This document shows positions 43,103 through 51,875 of a DNA stretch of 64,000 nt, piece by piece. Source of the DNA: Mesorhizobium koreense (GTDB taxonomy: Bacteria; Pseudomonadota; Alphaproteobacteria; Rhizobiales; Rhizobiaceae). The position numbers were made by a program, and so were the translations under genes. The notes beneath the pieces were generated by a model. It searched no databases. It saw nothing but the letters and a program-made list of their open reading frames with translations, and was not told where the DNA came from. Every line of letters begins with the position of its first letter. Positions within the stretch are counted from its first letter, which is position 1. Where the stretch lies: contig NZ_CP134228.1 in the NCBI RefSeq assembly GCF_031656215.1, positions 1,879,001-1,943,000 on the forward strand, written 5' to 3'.

Positions 43103-44356
43103 ATGCGCAAATATTCTATTTTCGCGATCGCGCGCGAGGCCATGCGCGGGAACAAGGGCTGGGAGGAACAATGGTCCTCGCCCGAGCCGCGCGCGGAATA
43201 CGATGTCATCATCGTGGGTGCAGGCGGGCATGGGCTCGCCACCGCCTATTACCTCGCCAAGGAACACGGCATCACCAATGTCGCGGTGCTGGAGAAGGGC
43301 TGGCTCGGCGGCGGCAATACGGGCCGCAACACCACCATCATCCGATCCAACTACCTCTATGACGAATCGGCCGGTATCTACGACCATGCGGTGAAGCTGT
43401 GGGAGGGGTTGAGCCAGGACCTCAACTACAATGTCATGTATTCGCCGCGCGGCGTCATGATGCTGGCGCACAACGTCCACGACATCCAGGTCTTCAAGCG
43501 GCATATCCATGCAAATCGGCTGAACGGCGTCGACAATGAATGGCTGACGCCGGAACAGGCGAAGGAATTCTGTCCGCTGCTCAATATCTCGAAGGACGCC
43601 CGCTATCCGGTGATGGGCGCCGCCTTGCAACGGCGCGGCGGCACGGCGCGGCACGACGCGGTCGCCTGGGGCTATGCGCGGGCGGCCTCGGCGCGCGGTG
43701 TCCACATCATTCAGAATTGCGAGGTGACGGCCATCCGGCGCGGCCCGAACGGCCATGTCACCGGCGTCGAGACGACGAAGGGACCGATCGGCGCGAAGAA
43801 GATCGGCGTCGTCGCGGCGGGGCATTCCTCGGTGCTGATGGAGATGGCCGATGTGCGCATGCCGCTAGAAAGCTACCCGCTTCAGGCGCTGGTGTCGGAA
43901 CCGGTGAAGCCGTGCTTTCCCTGCGTGGTCATGTCGAATACGGTGCATGCCTATATCTCGCAGTCGGACAAGGGCGAACTCGTCATCGGCGCGGGCACCG
44001 ACCAGTACATCTCCTATTCGCAGACGGGCGGCCTGCACATCATCCAGCATACGCTGGACGCGATCTGCGAGATGTTCCCGATGTTCTCACGCATGAAGAT
44101 GCTGCGCTCGTGGGGCGGTATCGTCGACGTGACGCCGGACCGCTCGCCGATCCTCGCCAAGACGCCGGTGCCGGGACTTTACGTCAATTGCGGCTGGGGG
44201 ACCGGCGGCTTCAAGGCGACGCCAGGCTCGGGGAACGTCTTCGCCCACACCATCGCCAACGACAATCCGCACCCGATCAACGCGCCCTTCACGCTGGAGC
44301 GTTTCCGCACCGGCCGGCTGATCGACGAGGCGGCGGCCGCCGCCGTGGCACATTAG
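43103..44356 (+). CDS. soxB: Sarcosine oxidase beta subunit
   Basis: A 417-residue flavoprotein subunit of heterotetrameric sarcosine oxidase, which demethylates sarcosine to glycine and passes the methylene group to tetrahydrofolate. The FAD-binding motif [18 protein letters not shown] is near residue 36. The His of [14 protein letters not shown] (about residue 184) is the covalent FMN site of the family. [18 protein letters not shown] and [16 protein letters not shown] close the FAD domain. ATG 43103 follows GGCGGAGAGGCC; the frame runs upstream without support. It heads the soxBDAG operon. Confidence 0.95.
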   Translation: MRKYSIFAIAREAMRGNKGWEEQWSSPEPRAEYDVIIVGAGGHGLATAYYLAKEHGITNVAVLEKGWLGGGNTGRNTTIIRSNYLYDESAGIYDHAVKLWEGLSQDLNYNVMYSPRGVMMLAHNVHDIQVFKRHIHANRLNGVDNEWLTPEQAKEFCPLLNISKDARYPVMGAALQRRGGTARHDAVAWGYARAASARGVHIIQNCEVTAIRRGPNGHVTGVETTKGPIGAKKIGVVAAGHSSVLMEMADVRMPLESYPLQALVSEPVKPCFPCVVMSNTVHAYISQSDKGELVIGAGTDQYISYSQTGGLHIIQHTLDAICEMFPMFSRMKMLRSWGGIVDVTPDRSPILAKTPVPGLYVNCGWGTGGFKATPGSGNVFAHTIANDNPHPINAPFTLERFRTGRLIDEAAAAAVAH

Positions 44357-44365
44357 GCAAAAGAA

Positions 44366-44665
44366 ATGCTTCTGATCCGCTGCCCCTATTGCGAGCAGGA
44401 ACTTCCCGAAATCGAGTTCCGCAATGCCGGCGAGGCGCATATCGCCCGGCCGGCCGACATAGCGAATGAAAACGACGACGATTTCGAGAAGCATTTCTTC
44501 ATCCGCACCAATCCCAAGGGGATCATCTACGAACGCTGGCGGCATGTGCATGGCTGCGCGCGCTTCTTCAACGCAGTGCGCGATACCGTGACCGACAGGT
44601 TCCTGCTGACTTACAAGGCCGGTGAGAAGAAGCCGAAGAGAGTGCCGGGGGTGGGCAAGCAATGA
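44366..44665 (+). CDS. soxD: Sarcosine oxidase delta subunit
   Basis: A 99-residue zinc subunit. The ligands seen in known structures are present: Cys6 and Cys9 in MLLIRCPYCEQELPE, and His60/Cys64 in RHVHGCARFFNAVRDT. It stabilises the alpha-beta complex and has no catalytic role. It begins nine bases after soxB and overlaps soxA by four bases. Confidence 0.95.
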   Translation: MLLIRCPYCEQELPEIEFRNAGEAHIARPADIANENDDDFEKHFFIRTNPKGIIYERWRHVHGCARFFNAVRDTVTDRFLLTYKAGEKKPKRVPGVGKQ

Positions 44666-47655
44666 CTGCGTCTTTCCGCCTTGCCAATGCCGGCCGACTC
44701 GGCCGCGGCAAATCCGTCCGTTTCAGCTTCGACGGCAAGGAATATGCGGGCGTCGAGGGCGATACGCTCGCTTCGGCGCTGCTCGCCAACGGCGTTCATC
44801 TGGTCGGGCGCTCGTTCAAATATCATCGCCCGCGCGGCATCCTGTCCGCCGGCGCGGAGGAGCCGAGCGCGCTTGTCGGCATCCATCGCGATGCGGCGAG
44901 GAAAGCGCCCAATATCCGCGCCCCCGTACAGGAACTCTATGAGGGGCTGACAGCCGTTTCGCAGAACCACTGGCCGTCGCTCTCCTTCGACGCTGGATCG
45001 GTCAGCGACCTCGTCTCGCCGCTGCTTTCCGCCGGCTTCTACTATAAGACCTTCATGTGGCCGAAAGCGGCGTGGAAGTCGCTCTACGAGCCGAAGATCC
45101 GCGAGGCGGCGGGTCTCGGCGTGGCACCCGATCAACCCGATCCGGATCATTATTCGGCGCGCTATGCGCATTGCGACGTGCTGGTCGTCGGTGGTGGCGT
45201 GGCTGGTCTGGCGGCAGCGCTGGCGGCCGCTGAGACGGGCGCGCGCGTCATCGTCTGCGATGAACAGGCCGATCTGGGCGGCGCGCTACGCTACGAGCAG
45301 GGCGCGACTGTGGACGGCCAGCCGGGCTGGGAGTGGGCGCAGGCAACTGTCGCCAGGCTCGCCGCGAAGGATAATGTGCTCCTGCTCACCCGCACCACGG
45401 GCTTCGGCTACTATGCGCAGAATTTCGTCGGCCTCGTCGAGCGCGTGACAGACCATCTCGCCCAGCCGTCAGTCGACCAGCCGCGCGAGCGGCTCTGGCA
45501 GGTACGGGCGAAGCGCGTCATCCTCGCCACGGGCGCCATCGAACGCCACATGGTGTTCGGCGACAATGACCGGCCGGGCGTCATGCTGGCTTCCGCGGCG
45601 CGAACCTATCTCAATTACTACGGCGTCGCCGTCGGTTCGAATGTCGGCGTGTTCACCGCCAACGACTCCGCCTATTGGGCGGCGATCGATCTGAAGAAGG
45701 CCGGGGTGAATGTTGCGGCGATCGTCGATACACGCGACAACCCGAGCGGGCCGGCCGTCGAGGAGGCTCGCGCGCTCGGTATCGAACTCAATCTCGGGCG
45801 CACGGTGATCAGGACGAACGGCCGGCTGCGCGTTTCCTCCATGGTGGTGCAGGCCAAGAAGGGTGGGCCGGAGCGCACCATCCGGGTCGATGCGCTTCTG
45901 ATGTCAGCGGGCTGGACGCCGTCGGTTCATCTCTTTTCGCAGTCGCGCGGCAAGGTCGCGTTCAACAAGACGACCAACCGCTTCGTGCCCGGTGACTATG
46001 CGCAGGCCTGCGTTTCGGTGGGGGCCTGCAATGGTACGGACGGGATCGACCCGTCCGTGGCGGAAGCTTTCGCGGCGGGCGAGAAGGCTGCTAGGGAGGC
46101 CGGCGCCAAGGCGCGCAGGCTGTCGCGGCCGAAGGCGGAGACGAGCGAAAGCTGGTCGCGCGGGATGGCAGGAGCCGCGCCCGGCGCCGGAGCCGATGCG
46201 AAATCCAAGGCTTTCGTCGACTTCCAGAACGACGTGACGGCCAAGGATATAAGGCTCGCGGTCGGGCAGGGCATGCACTCGATCGAGCACGTCAAGCGCT
46301 ACACCACCAACGGCATGGCGACGGACCAGGGCAAGACATCGAATTTGCACGGTCTGGCGATCGCCGCCGAGATGCTCGGCAAGACGATGCCGGAGGTCGG
46401 GCTCACGACCTTCCGGCCGCCCTATACGCCGGTCACCTTCGGCGCCATCGTCAATCATTCTCGCGGGAGCCTATTCGAGCCGACGCGCAGGACGCCGATG
46501 CACGACTTCGCGGTGGCGCGCGGCGCGGTGTTCGAGGATGTCGGGCAATGGAAGCGCGCCTGGTATTTCCCGCAGACCGGCGAGGACATGCACGCTGCCG
46601 TCAACCGCGAATGCGTCACGGTGCGCAAGGCGGCCGGCATCTTTGATGGCACGACGCTCGGCAAGATCGAGGTGGTGGGGCCGGACGCCGCCACCTTCAT
46701 GGAACTTCTCTACACCAACCCCTGGCAGAAGCTCGATCCGGGCCGTTGCCGCTACGGCATCATGCTCAGGGAAGACGGCTTCATCTATGACGACGGTGTC
46801 GTCGGACGGCTGGCGCCGGATCGCTTCCATGTGACCACGACGACGGGCGGCGCGCCGCGCGTTCTCCAGCACATGGAAGATTATCTGCAGACGGAATTCC
46901 CGCATCTGAAGGTGTGGCTGACCTCGACCAGCGAGCAGTGGGCGGTGATCGCCGTTCAGGGGCCGAAGAGCCGGGACATCATCCAGCCCTTTGTGGAAGG
47001 CATCGACATTTCGGACGAGGCGTTGCCGCACATGTCCGTGCGGGAAGGGAAGTTCTGCGGCGTGCCGACGCGGCTTTTCCGCATGTCGTTTTCCGGCGAG
47101 CGCGGCTTCGAGATCAACGTGCCGTCCGACTACGGCCCGGCGGTCATCGAGGCGATCTGGAAGCAAGGCCAGAAGCACGGCGCCTGCATGTACGGCACCG
47201 AAACGATGCACGTGCTGCGCGCCGAGAAGGGCTACATCATCGTCGGGCAGGACACGGACGGAACCGTCACGCCGGACGATGCCGGGCTCTCCTGGGCGGT
47301 CGGCAAGAAGAAGACGGATTTCGTCGGCATACGCGGCATGAAGCGGCCGGACCTGCTCGCCAAGGGGCGCAAGCAGCTTGTCGGGCTGAAGACGAAGGAC
47401 CCGAAGACCGTGCTGGAGGAAGGCGCGCAGATCGTCGCCGATCCGCGGCAGGCGATCCCGATGACCATGATCGGCCATGTGACTTCGTCCTACTGGTCGG
47501 AGAATTGCGGACGCTCCATCGCGCTCGCGCTGGTCAAGGACGGGCGCAGCAAGATTGGCGAGACGCTTTACGTGCCGATGCCCGACCGCACGATCGAGGT
47601 CGAGGTGACGGGTACGGTATTCTACGACGAGACGGGAGCGCGGCTGAATGGCTAA
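44662..47655 (+). CDS. soxA: Sarcosine oxidase alpha subunit
   Basis: A 997-residue subunit with three parts: an N-terminal ferredoxin-like fold without cluster (SVRFSFDGKEYAGVEGDTLA), an NAD-binding FAD-type domain (VLVVGGGVAGLAAALAAAETGA near residue 172), and a C-terminal aminomethyltransferase-like folate domain from about 610 (PMHDFAVARGAVFEDVGQWKR in part, and TTLGKIEVVGPDAATFMELLYTN in part). It receives the iminium intermediate from the beta subunit and forms methylene-THF. It overlaps soxD by four bases and soxG by eight, showing tight coupling. Confidence 0.95.
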   Translation: MTASFRLANAGRLGRGKSVRFSFDGKEYAGVEGDTLASALLANGVHLVGRSFKYHRPRGILSAGAEEPSALVGIHRDAARKAPNIRAPVQELYEGLTAVSQNHWPSLSFDAGSVSDLVSPLLSAGFYYKTFMWPKAAWKSLYEPKIREAAGLGVAPDQPDPDHYSARYAHCDVLVVGGGVAGLAAALAAAETGARVIVCDEQADLGGALRYEQGATVDGQPGWEWAQATVARLAAKDNVLLLTRTTGFGYYAQNFVGLVERVTDHLAQPSVDQPRERLWQVRAKRVILATGAIERHMVFGDNDRPGVMLASAARTYLNYYGVAVGSNVGVFTANDSAYWAAIDLKKAGVNVAAIVDTRDNPSGPAVEEARALGIELNLGRTVIRTNGRLRVSSMVVQAKKGGPERTIRVDALLMSAGWTPSVHLFSQSRGKVAFNKTTNRFVPGDYAQACVSVGACNGTDGIDPSVAEAFAAGEKAAREAGAKARRLSRPKAETSESWSRGMAGAAPGAGADAKSKAFVDFQNDVTAKDIRLAVGQGMHSIEHVKRYTTNGMATDQGKTSNLHGLAIAAEMLGKTMPEVGLTTFRPPYTPVTFGAIVNHSRGSLFEPTRRTPMHDFAVARGAVFEDVGQWKRAWYFPQTGEDMHAAVNRECVTVRKAAGIFDGTTLGKIEVVGPDAATFMELLYTNPWQKLDPGRCRYGIMLREDGFIYDDGVVGRLAPDRFHVTTTTGGAPRVLQHMEDYLQTEFPHLKVWLTSTSEQWAVIAVQGPKSRDIIQPFVEGIDISDEALPHMSVREGKFCGVPTRLFRMSFSGERGFEINVPSDYGPAVIEAIWKQGQKHGACMYGTETMHVLRAEKGYIIVGQDTDGTVTPDDAGLSWAVGKKKTDFVGIRGMKRPDLLAKGRKQLVGLKTKDPKTVLEEGAQIVADPRQAIPMTMIGHVTSSYWSENCGRSIALALVKDGRSKIGETLYVPMPDRTIEVEVTGTVFYDETGARLNG

Positions 47656-48241
47656 GGCTGCTGCAAAAGCGCCGGCGGAGGCTGTGGCGCGCACGTTCGT
47701 GCTCGAAGGCCGGGAAAAGAAGACATCGCGCGTAGTGGTAGAGCCGGCCGGCCCGGCGCATCGCGTCTCGCTGAGGGCGCCAGCGGAATCGCTTAGCAGC
47801 CTGTCGCGGGCGCTCAGCGTCAAGCTGCCCGAGGAACCCATGGGCTCCGCTTTCGGCAAATCCGGCGATTTCACCGGCAAGGGGGGACGTTCTGCCCTTT
47901 GGCTCGGCCCGGACGAATGGCTGGTGATCGACACCGCTGGTAACGACCCCATGGCCGATTGCGCTAAAGCGAAGGCGCTTCATTCGGCGACCGATATCTC
48001 GCACCGGCATGTCGCGATCGACGTATCCGGGGCGGGCGCGGCGGACGTGCTCAACGCCGGCTGCCCACGCGACCTGTCGCTTGCGGCGTTCCCGGTCGGC
48101 GCGGCGGCGCGCACGGTGCTGGGCAAGGTCGAGATCGTGCTTTTGCGGACCGGCGAGGATGCGTTCCGCGTCGAGTGCTGGCGCTCCTTCTCCGACTACG
48201 CCTTCACCTTCCTCGCCGAAGCGGCGCGGGATGTTTCATAA
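47648..48241 (+). CDS. soxG: Sarcosine oxidase gamma subunit
   Basis: A 197-residue subunit with the folate-binding-like fold of the family: LWLGPDEWLVIDTAG near residue 85, ATDISHRHVAIDVSGAGAADVLNAGCPRDLSL in part (core VLNAGCPRDLSL near 135) and FRVECWRSFSDYAFTFLAEAA at the end. It lies near the folate site of the complex. The operon ends here; glyA, purU and folD genes that often follow sox operons in rhizobia are not present. Confidence 0.93.
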   Translation: MAKAAAKAPAEAVARTFVLEGREKKTSRVVVEPAGPAHRVSLRAPAESLSSLSRALSVKLPEEPMGSAFGKSGDFTGKGGRSALWLGPDEWLVIDTAGNDPMADCAKAKALHSATDISHRHVAIDVSGAGAADVLNAGCPRDLSLAAFPVGAAARTVLGKVEIVLLRTGEDAFRVECWRSFSDYAFTFLAEAARDVS

Positions 48242-48264
48242 CCATGGGAACCATCGCGTGCTAG

Positions 48265-48492
<228 letters not shown>

Positions 48493-48502
48493 GCGCCTGG
48501 CC

Positions 48503-48676
48503 GTGCGTCCTTCGAGGCTCGCTTTGCTCGCACCTCAGGATGAGGGAGGCTGGAGTTCCGCAGCCCTAACCTTTGATGCCTCTTGCCCTATGCTTGCGTC
48601 CCAGAATTGAGGCAGCGGGCTAGGCGCAGTGGTCCTCATCCTGAGGTGCGAGCGAAGCGAGCCTCGAAGGACGCAC
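48503..48676. repeat. Palindromic intergenic repeat (43-bp arms)
   Basis: The left arm 48503-48545 and right arm 48634-48676 are inverted copies with one mismatch, 88 bases apart. Each contains GTGCGTCCTTCGAGGCTCGC and CTCAGGATGAGG. Elements with the same arms are widespread between genes in Bradyrhizobium and Mesorhizobium. Here it lies between convergent genes and may terminate both transcripts. Confidence 0.85.
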
Positions 48677-48698
48677 CACCTGAATCCCGGCTACTGCG

Positions 48699-49739
48699 TC
48701 ATTCCCCGCTGTCGATCCGTTCCACCGCCAGCCCCGCCAGGAGCTTGACCGCCTGACCATAGGTGCGGGCCTTTTCCGGGTTAGAGGCGTTGCCGTCGAG
48801 CGCGCGCTTGTAGACGCCCTGGCAGATCGCGGCGAGGCGGAAGAAGGAAAAGGCGAGATAGAAGGTCCAGTTGCCGATGCCGGCAATGCCGCGCCGCTTG
48901 CAATAAAGCTCGACATACTCCTTTTCCGAGGGCAGGCCGATTGCGGCGCGGTCGATGCCGCCGAGGCCCTTGAAGCCGGAGGTGTGGGGCAGCCGCCATT
49001 GCATGCACTGGTAGGCGAGATCGGCATAGGGGTGGCCGAGCGTCGAAAGCTCCCAGTCGAGCACGGCGAGGATTTCCGAGCCATGGGGCGCGAAGATCAT
49101 GTTGTCCAGCCGATAATCCCCATGGACGAGCGAGACGATGCCGTCATCCGGCGGCAAATGCTCCTCCAGCCAGGCGATCAGGCGGTCCATATCGGCGACG
49201 GTCCCTGTCTCCGAGGCGCGATACTGGCTCGACCAGCGCGAGAGCTGGCGCTCGAAATAGCTGCCCGGCCGGCCGAAACCGGCAAGGCCGGCCTTTTCGA
49301 TATCGACATCGTGGAGGGCGGCCAGCGCGGCGTTCATGGCGTCATAGATGGCGGCGCGTTCCGCATTGCCGGACAATTCCGGTAGTGTCGGGTCCCAGAA
49401 GATGCGGCCGTCGAGAAAGCCCATGACGAAGAACATGCGGCCGATCGGGGAATCTTCGGAGGCCAGGAACAGCGCGTCCGGAACGGGCACTTTCGTGCCC
49501 TTCAACGCCTTCATGACGCGGAATTCGCGGTCCACCTGATGCGCGGATTTGAGGAGTTCGCCCGGCGGCTTGGCGCGCAGGACGTATCGGCCACTCTTTG
49601 CGCGCAGCAGATAAGTCGGGTTCGATTGGCCTGAATTGAATTTCTCGATCGCCTCAAGCCCGGAAAAACCCGGCACGTTCGCTTCCAGATAGGGCCCGAG
49701 CGCGGCCCGATCGAGCGTATTCGGGTCGGGCTTGTTCAT
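48699..49739 (-). CDS. APH-like phosphotransferase of acyl-CoA dehydrogenase clusters (ACAD10/11-N type)
   Basis: A 346-residue kinase-fold protein. The catalytic loop VHGDYRLDNMIF (Asp and Asn) is near residue 205, and the metal Asp is in ILAVLDWELSTLGHP near 228; YLLRAKSGRYVLRAKPPG holds the ATP-binding lysine. The same domain forms the N-terminus of human ACAD10/ACAD11, which phosphorylates 4-hydroxyacyl-CoA before dehydrogenation. An acyl-CoA dehydrogenase is encoded across the divergent spacer at 51872. It is the last gene of the SDR-MaoC-APH operon, four bases after MaoC. The substrate is inferred. Confidence 0.88.
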   Translation of the reverse strand: MNKPDPNTLDRAALGPYLEANVPGFSGLEAIEKFNSGQSNPTYLLRAKSGRYVLRAKPPGELLKSAHQVDREFRVMKALKGTKVPVPDALFLASEDSPIGRMFFVMGFLDGRIFWDPTLPELSGNAERAAIYDAMNAALAALHDVDIEKAGLAGFGRPGSYFERQLSRWSSQYRASETGTVADMDRLIAWLEEHLPPDDGIVSLVHGDYRLDNMIFAPHGSEILAVLDWELSTLGHPYADLAYQCMQWRLPHTSGFKGLGGIDRAAIGLPSEKEYVELYCKRRGIAGIGNWTFYLAFSFFRLAAICQGVYKRALDGNASNPEKARTYGQAVKLLAGLAVERIDSGE

Positions 49740-49743
49740 GTGC

Positions 49744-50238
49744 TCAGGCCGTTTCTTCCTTGCGTTCGAGCACCGTCAGGGTCAGCCAGCGCGCGGTGAG
49801 CGCCGGCTTCTTCGAGTTCTCAATCTCGATCGTGACATCGTAGCTCGACTGGATCCAGCCCGACGGCCGCACATTGAGATCGGCCAGAACGAAGCGTGCG
49901 CGCACACGCGCGCCGGTCTTGATCGGCGCCTGGAAGCGGACGCTGTCGAAGCCGTAATTGATGCCCATGCCGGAGCCCTCGATCGGGTGCAGCGTCTCGA
50001 AGGCGAAGGTCGAGAGAAGCGAGAGCGACAGGAACCCGTGCGCGATGGTGCCGCCGAATGGCGTCTCGCGTGCGGCACGCTCCGGGTCGACATGGATGAA
50101 CTGGTGGTCGTCGGTGGCGTTCGCGAACTGGTCGATCATCTCCTGCGTGACCGTGCGCCAGGGAGAAACGCCCACTTCCCGGCCCACCGCGGCCTTCACC
50201 TGGTCCACGGTGACAGGTTGCAACTTGTATGCTGACAT
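49744..50238 (-). CDS. MaoC-family (R)-enoyl-CoA hydratase
   Basis: A 164-residue hot-dog-fold hydratase. The hydratase-2 motif is visible as ATDDHQFIHVDPERA (Asp and His) followed by GGTIAHGFLSLSLLS near residue 60. It adds water to enoyl-CoA, giving (R)-3-hydroxyacyl-CoA, and usually works as a dimer. It lies between the SDR and the APH-like kinase on one transcript, 17 and 4 bases from each, consistent with a side pathway of acyl-CoA breakdown. Confidence 0.9.
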   Translation of the reverse strand: MSAYKLQPVTVDQVKAAVGREVGVSPWRTVTQEMIDQFANATDDHQFIHVDPERAARETPFGGTIAHGFLSLSLLSTFAFETLHPIEGSGMGINYGFDSVRFQAPIKTGARVRARFVLADLNVRPSGWIQSSYDVTIEIENSKKPALTARWLTLTVLERKEETA

Positions 50239-50255
50239 CTTCGCCGCTTAGCGCC

Positions 50256-51077
50256 CTACCTGACGTCCTTGAACAGCCTCATGCCGTGATTGATGGATTC
50301 ACCGCCATCGATCGGCAGGATGGCGCCGGTAACATATGAACCGGCCTTCGAGCATAGATAGAGCGTCGCTCCGGCAATGTCACTCGGGCTTCCGATACGG
50401 CGAAGCGGCACGTGGCTGGCCACGATTTCAGCCTTCTCCTCGGTGGCGGTGGCAAACGCCGTCATGCGGCTCTGGAAAGGGCCGGGCGCGAAGGCGTTGA
50501 CAGTGATGAACCTGCCCGCGAACTCGTTAGCCAGGGTGCGGGTCAGATGATGCACGGCCGCCTTGGAGGCTGTGTAGGAATAGGCGCCGTCGGCCATCGG
50601 TTGCGTGCCCATGACCGAGCCCAGATTGATGATGCGCGATGGGTCCTCGAAGCTCGCCGCCTTGGAAATCAGCGGCAGCAATTCGCGCGTCAGATGGAAG
50701 AGGCCCGTCACGTTGACGTTGAGGACGCGAGCCCAGGCACTATAGGGAAATTCCTCCAGCGGGGCTCCCCATGAAAGGCCGGCATTGTTGATGAGGATAT
50801 TGAGCCTGTCGGTGTGCTTCTTCACCTCCCCGGCGAGCGCTGTCACGCCTTCCTCGCTACCGACATCGCCGGCAAAACCTTCCGCCTTGCCGCTTGCGCC
50901 AAGGGCGTTCAATTCGCCTGCCACCCTCTCGCAATCTTCGCCCTTGCGCGAGGCGATCATCACCTCCGCCCCGGCCTCGACAAGCGCGGTCGCGGCCATG
51001 CGTCCTATGCCGGTCGCGCCACCGGTGACCAGCGCCTTCTTGCCGGCGACCGAAAACAACTCTTCCAGATATGACAT
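50256..51077 (-). CDS. SDR-family oxidoreductase
   Basis: A 273-residue short-chain dehydrogenase. The cofactor motif TGGATGIGRMAA is near residue 19; IASRKGEDCERV, with Arg-Lys at the end of the second strand, suggests NADP. The catalytic Ser, Tyr and Lys are in NLGSVMG and AYSYTASKAAVHHL near 165, and NNAG is present (INNAGLSWG). The start at 51077 follows GGGAGAGGTC; the open frame reaches ten codons further. It is the first gene of the minus-strand operon, reading away from the TetR operator, and probably oxidises a 3-hydroxyacyl-CoA or related alcohol. Confidence 0.92.
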   Translation of the reverse strand: MSYLEELFSVAGKKALVTGGATGIGRMAATALVEAGAEVMIASRKGEDCERVAGELNALGASGKAEGFAGDVGSEEGVTALAGEVKKHTDRLNILINNAGLSWGAPLEEFPYSAWARVLNVNVTGLFHLTRELLPLISKAASFEDPSRIINLGSVMGTQPMADGAYSYTASKAAVHHLTRTLANEFAGRFITVNAFAPGPFQSRMTAFATATEEKAEIVASHVPLRRIGSPSDIAGATLYLCSKAGSYVTGAILPIDGGESINHGMRLFKDVR

Positions 51078-51133
51078 GACCTCTCCCTGCGCTTTCCACG
51101 TCGCCATAGCTACAGACAGTGGCGCGCGTTGAC

Positions 51134-51153
51134 AACATACCCGGTAGTATGTT
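51134..51153. promoter_or_regulatory. TetR-type operator between divergent acyl-CoA operons
   Basis: AACATAC (51134-51140) and GTATGTT (51147-51153) are perfect 7-bp inverted arms around six bases. The site overlaps a TTGACA hexamer on the plus strand (51129-51134) and a TTGTCA hexamer on the minus strand (51130-51135), so one bound repressor could block both divergent promoters. The TetR gene begins 80 bases further on. Confidence 0.75.
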
Positions 51154-51233
51154 CATCATTTCCGGATCGTTGGACCCGTTTCCCTTATCCGCGAAAAGAG
51201 CGAGGCAGGCGGGTATGGGAGGGTTGTAGGCGG

Positions 51234-51875
51234 ATGGCGCTCAGCGTTCGGGAGCATATGCCCGACAGTTCCCGCGCGGACATACTGGAAGCGGCGGCGC
51301 ATTGCTTCATGGAGCGTGGCTATGCCGCAACCTCGATCGACGATGTGGCGCGCAGGCTCGGCGCCACCAAGGGACGCATCTATCATCACTATCCTTCCAA
51401 GTCGGACCTGTTCGCGGATGTCTTCCGCTTCGGCATGGATATGAACTACCGGGCGATCGAGCCGTTCCGCCATTCAGGCGAGAAGGCTGGCAAGCGCTGG
51501 CGGGGGATGGCGCTCGTTCATGTCGTCCAGATGATCACGACGCGGCAGTTCCAGCGGGTGGTATGGGAAGGCGTGGAGATGCACCTTCGCGGGGCTACGA
51601 CACCTGAACAGCGCACCGTCTTCGCCGAATTGATCGAACGCCGTTCTCAATACAGCGACATCTTCCGCGATCTACTGGCCGAAGCGCGCGAGGACGGCGA
51701 TATGGTGTTCGAAAACCTCGGCATCACCAACCAGTTGGTCTTCATCACACTGAATTCGCCCATATTCTGGTATTCGCCGCGCGCCGGCGAGACCGACCGT
51801 GATATAGAGGACATCGCCCGGCAGATCGTCGGCTTTGCCATGCATGGCCTTGGCATCAGGAAAGGAAATCCATGA
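51234..51875 (+). CDS. TetR-family transcriptional regulator
   Basis: A 213-residue repressor. The N-terminal HTH is clear: RADILEAAAHCFMERGYAATSIDDVARRLG in part (core ATSIDDVARRLGATKGRIYHHY near residue 45). The C-terminal ligand domain resembles fatty-acyl-CoA-responsive TetR proteins such as those controlling acyl-CoA dehydrogenase operons. ATG 51234 is preferred because the frame upstream crosses the operator. The stop overlaps the dehydrogenase start (ATGA). It probably represses both divergent operons via the 51134-51153 palindrome until an acyl-CoA binds. Confidence 0.9.
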   Translation: MALSVREHMPDSSRADILEAAAHCFMERGYAATSIDDVARRLGATKGRIYHHYPSKSDLFADVFRFGMDMNYRAIEPFRHSGEKAGKRWRGMALVHVVQMITTRQFQRVVWEGVEMHLRGATTPEQRTVFAELIERRSQYSDIFRDLLAEAREDGDMVFENLGITNQLVFITLNSPIFWYSPRAGETDRDIEDIARQIVGFAMHGLGIRKGNP

